Notes under the pieces: generated by a model
Database searches by the model: none
What the model was told of the DNA's origin: nothing
What the model saw: the letters and a program-made list of their open reading frames with translations, nothing else
NCBI RefSeq assembly: GCF_002019695.1
Contig: NZ_KV917376.1
Span: 3,500,040 to 3,564,039 of the forward strand
DNA length: 64,000 bases
DNA from: Evansella clarkii
Lineage (GTDB): Bacteria; Bacillota; Bacilli; Bacillales; Salisediminibacteriaceae
Direction of reading: 5' to 3'
In this document: in pieces, positions 63,011 to 64,000 of the stretch
How positions within the stretch are numbered: position 1 is the first letter of the stretch
Layout: each line of letters opens with the position of its first letter
Made by a program: the position numbers and the translations under genes

Positions 63011-63343
63011 TCATCTGTTTAGAGCAATCCACCAAATTGATGTTGTTAAAATGACTAAGATTATCCCGCCTGTTAAGAAGATTATTAGCTGTGATTTGTT
63101 CTTTTCGAGAAAGCCTTCCAAAGCGATGGTTAGTACAAAAAAACAAAGGGTATAGAAGAAAATGACAGGATAGGGAAGATCTGGTCCAATGTTGAACATG
63201 TTTACAACAGTTATGATCACAACAACAAGCAGGCACGTAAGAAGTAAAATCTTGATAATAGGTTTCCGATCTTTGAAGTTTTTATAACCTAGCATCTTAT
63301 TAATTTTTTTTTCATACAACGAGTTGTTGGAAGGCAGCACCAT
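63011..63343 (-). CDS. Small membrane protein
   Basis: 110 residues from ATG at 63343 (AAAGGAGAATCC upstream); a longer frame from 63412 lacks a site. After a soluble basic N-terminus (about 1-30), three membrane helices (about 32-52, 58-78 and 83-105). Family not recognised. It is divergent from the next gene with 48 bases between the starts. Confidence 0.6.
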   Translation of the reverse strand: MVLPSNNSLYEKKINKMLGYKNFKDRKPIIKILLLTCLLVVVIITVVNMFNIGPDLPYPVIFFYTLCFFVLTIALEGFLEKNKSQLIIFLTGGIILVILTTSIWWIALNR

Positions 63344-63391
63344 TAAGGATTCTCCTTTCTCAGTATTAATACTATTTAGGAGGCGTAAACA

Positions 63392-63904
63392 TTGAGTGAC
63401 AATACAATACATCCTTATAAACCGTGGTTACTTGGCAGTGGAGCTTTGTTTATTGCAGGGCCGAGTTATAATGCGCAATATTTATTAACGATGATAATAC
63501 TGTTTTTTATTGGATTAATTTTGTCTCTCCCGGCTGTTATTTCTTTGTTTAATTCCGCCAATTATAATAGTAATAATATTCCACCAATTAAACACATAAA
63601 ACAATCTATTTTATTTTTTCTAGTAATCGCACCCGTCGTATTTATGGCTGGCACTATCATTCATCAGGAAGCTATCATCCAGAGAGGAATCTATACTGCC
63701 GCTTGCATGATATTGTTCACACCATTACTGTTGTTCATTAACAAAAAAGTATTACCACAGATCGAGGAAAGCGAAGAAATTAGTGAGAATAGAGATAGTG
63801 AAGATAAAGATGGAAGTACGTCTAAATCTAACAAATCTAACGTTGTTTACTTTTATGCGCTTATTTTGCTTGTTGCCACGGCGATCTTTTTTATCATTTA
63901 TTAA
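63392..63904 (+). CDS. Membrane protein with acidic loop
   Basis: 170 residues from TTG at 63392, set by AGGAGG eight bases upstream. Four or five membrane helices (about 12-28, 31-53, 72-92, 98-118 and 150-169) with an acidic/Ser-rich loop (121-148). Family not recognised. A terminator (63922-63950) follows. Confidence 0.62.
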   Translation: MSDNTIHPYKPWLLGSGALFIAGPSYNAQYLLTMIILFFIGLILSLPAVISLFNSANYNSNNIPPIKHIKQSILFFLVIAPVVFMAGTIIHQEAIIQRGIYTAACMILFTPLLLFINKKVLPQIEESEEISENRDSEDKDGSTSKSNKSNVVYFYALILLVATAIFFIIY

Positions 63905-63921
63905 AACAAAGTGCCAGTGCC

Positions 63922-63952
63922 CGCCAGTTCTTTCTATTCTTACTGGCGGGTT
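63922..63952 (+). terminator. Terminator after the last membrane gene
   Basis: CCCGCCAGT pairs with ACTGGCGGG, then TTATTT. Confidence 0.85.
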
Positions 63953-64000
63953 ATTTAATGTACTTTTATATCCCCCACTATTTGAGTTGTTCCTTAGAAC

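Overview
The window looks like chromosomal DNA of a low-to-moderate GC Gram-positive of the Bacillaceae, probably an alkaliphilic or halotolerant genus such as Evansella, Salipaludibacillus or Alkalihalobacillus. The reasons are strong AGGAGG-type ribosome binding sites, Bacillus-type families (DUF1292, YrhK, YggT, UPF0316, YugP-like protease, KhtTU, SCO lipoprotein, CitM with a CitST-like two-component system), a LexA (DinR) box of Bacillus type and a cre site. The genus is an inference. No rRNA, tRNA, transposase, prophage or CRISPR array is visible.

Layout. 1-16.5 kb holds housekeeping and stress genes: rhodanese, UPF0316, YggT, DUF1292, a MotA/ExbB-OmpA proton-channel pair resembling the ZorAB motor of the Zorya defence system, an NlpC/P60 peptidase, a prolyl 4-hydroxylase-like enzyme, a small alarmone synthetase, the K+/H+ antiporter KhtTU, a membrane protease, an SDR and an MFS transporter. 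16.6-20.8 kb carries two paralogous type I toxin-antitoxin loci around a 186-bp tandem array, a YrhK-like gene and a CBS/CorC transporter-like gene. 20.8-30.4 kb has a DUF1445 hydro-lyase, an ABC1/UbiB kinase with an apparent ATT start, a HEPN protein, an SCO copper protein, a MocR regulator, ASCH and DUF5694 proteins and a DUF559-like endonuclease. 31-38 kb is a carboxylate uptake and sensing block (CitM-family transporter with a cre site, AEC carrier, CitST-like pair) followed by a secreted GH10 xylanase. 39-64 kb is a mostly minus-strand run of small single-gene units: GNAT acetyltransferases, Nudix hydrolases, an aminoglycoside-phosphotransferase-like kinase, methyltransferase, metallo-beta-lactamase fold and serine hydrolases, a K+ channel and many small membrane proteins, with several decaying genes.

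The strongest unusual signal is the pair of type I toxin loci (about 16.64-17.01 kb and 20.40-20.77 kb). Each has a GAAC-N4-GTTC LexA box over the toxin promoter, a 28-residue holin-like peptide, an SD-sequestering hairpin, a 5'-3' long-range pairing, and a convergent antisense promoter and terminator. Base changes between the two loci keep the pairing, so the structure itself seems to be under selection.

The second signal is a set of five intergenic repeat arrays of unrelated sequence. Three place dyads at 51-bp spacing (3.5 kb, 17-18 kb, 29.5 kb) and two repeat a motif every 20-21 bp (32.4 kb, 53.3 kb).
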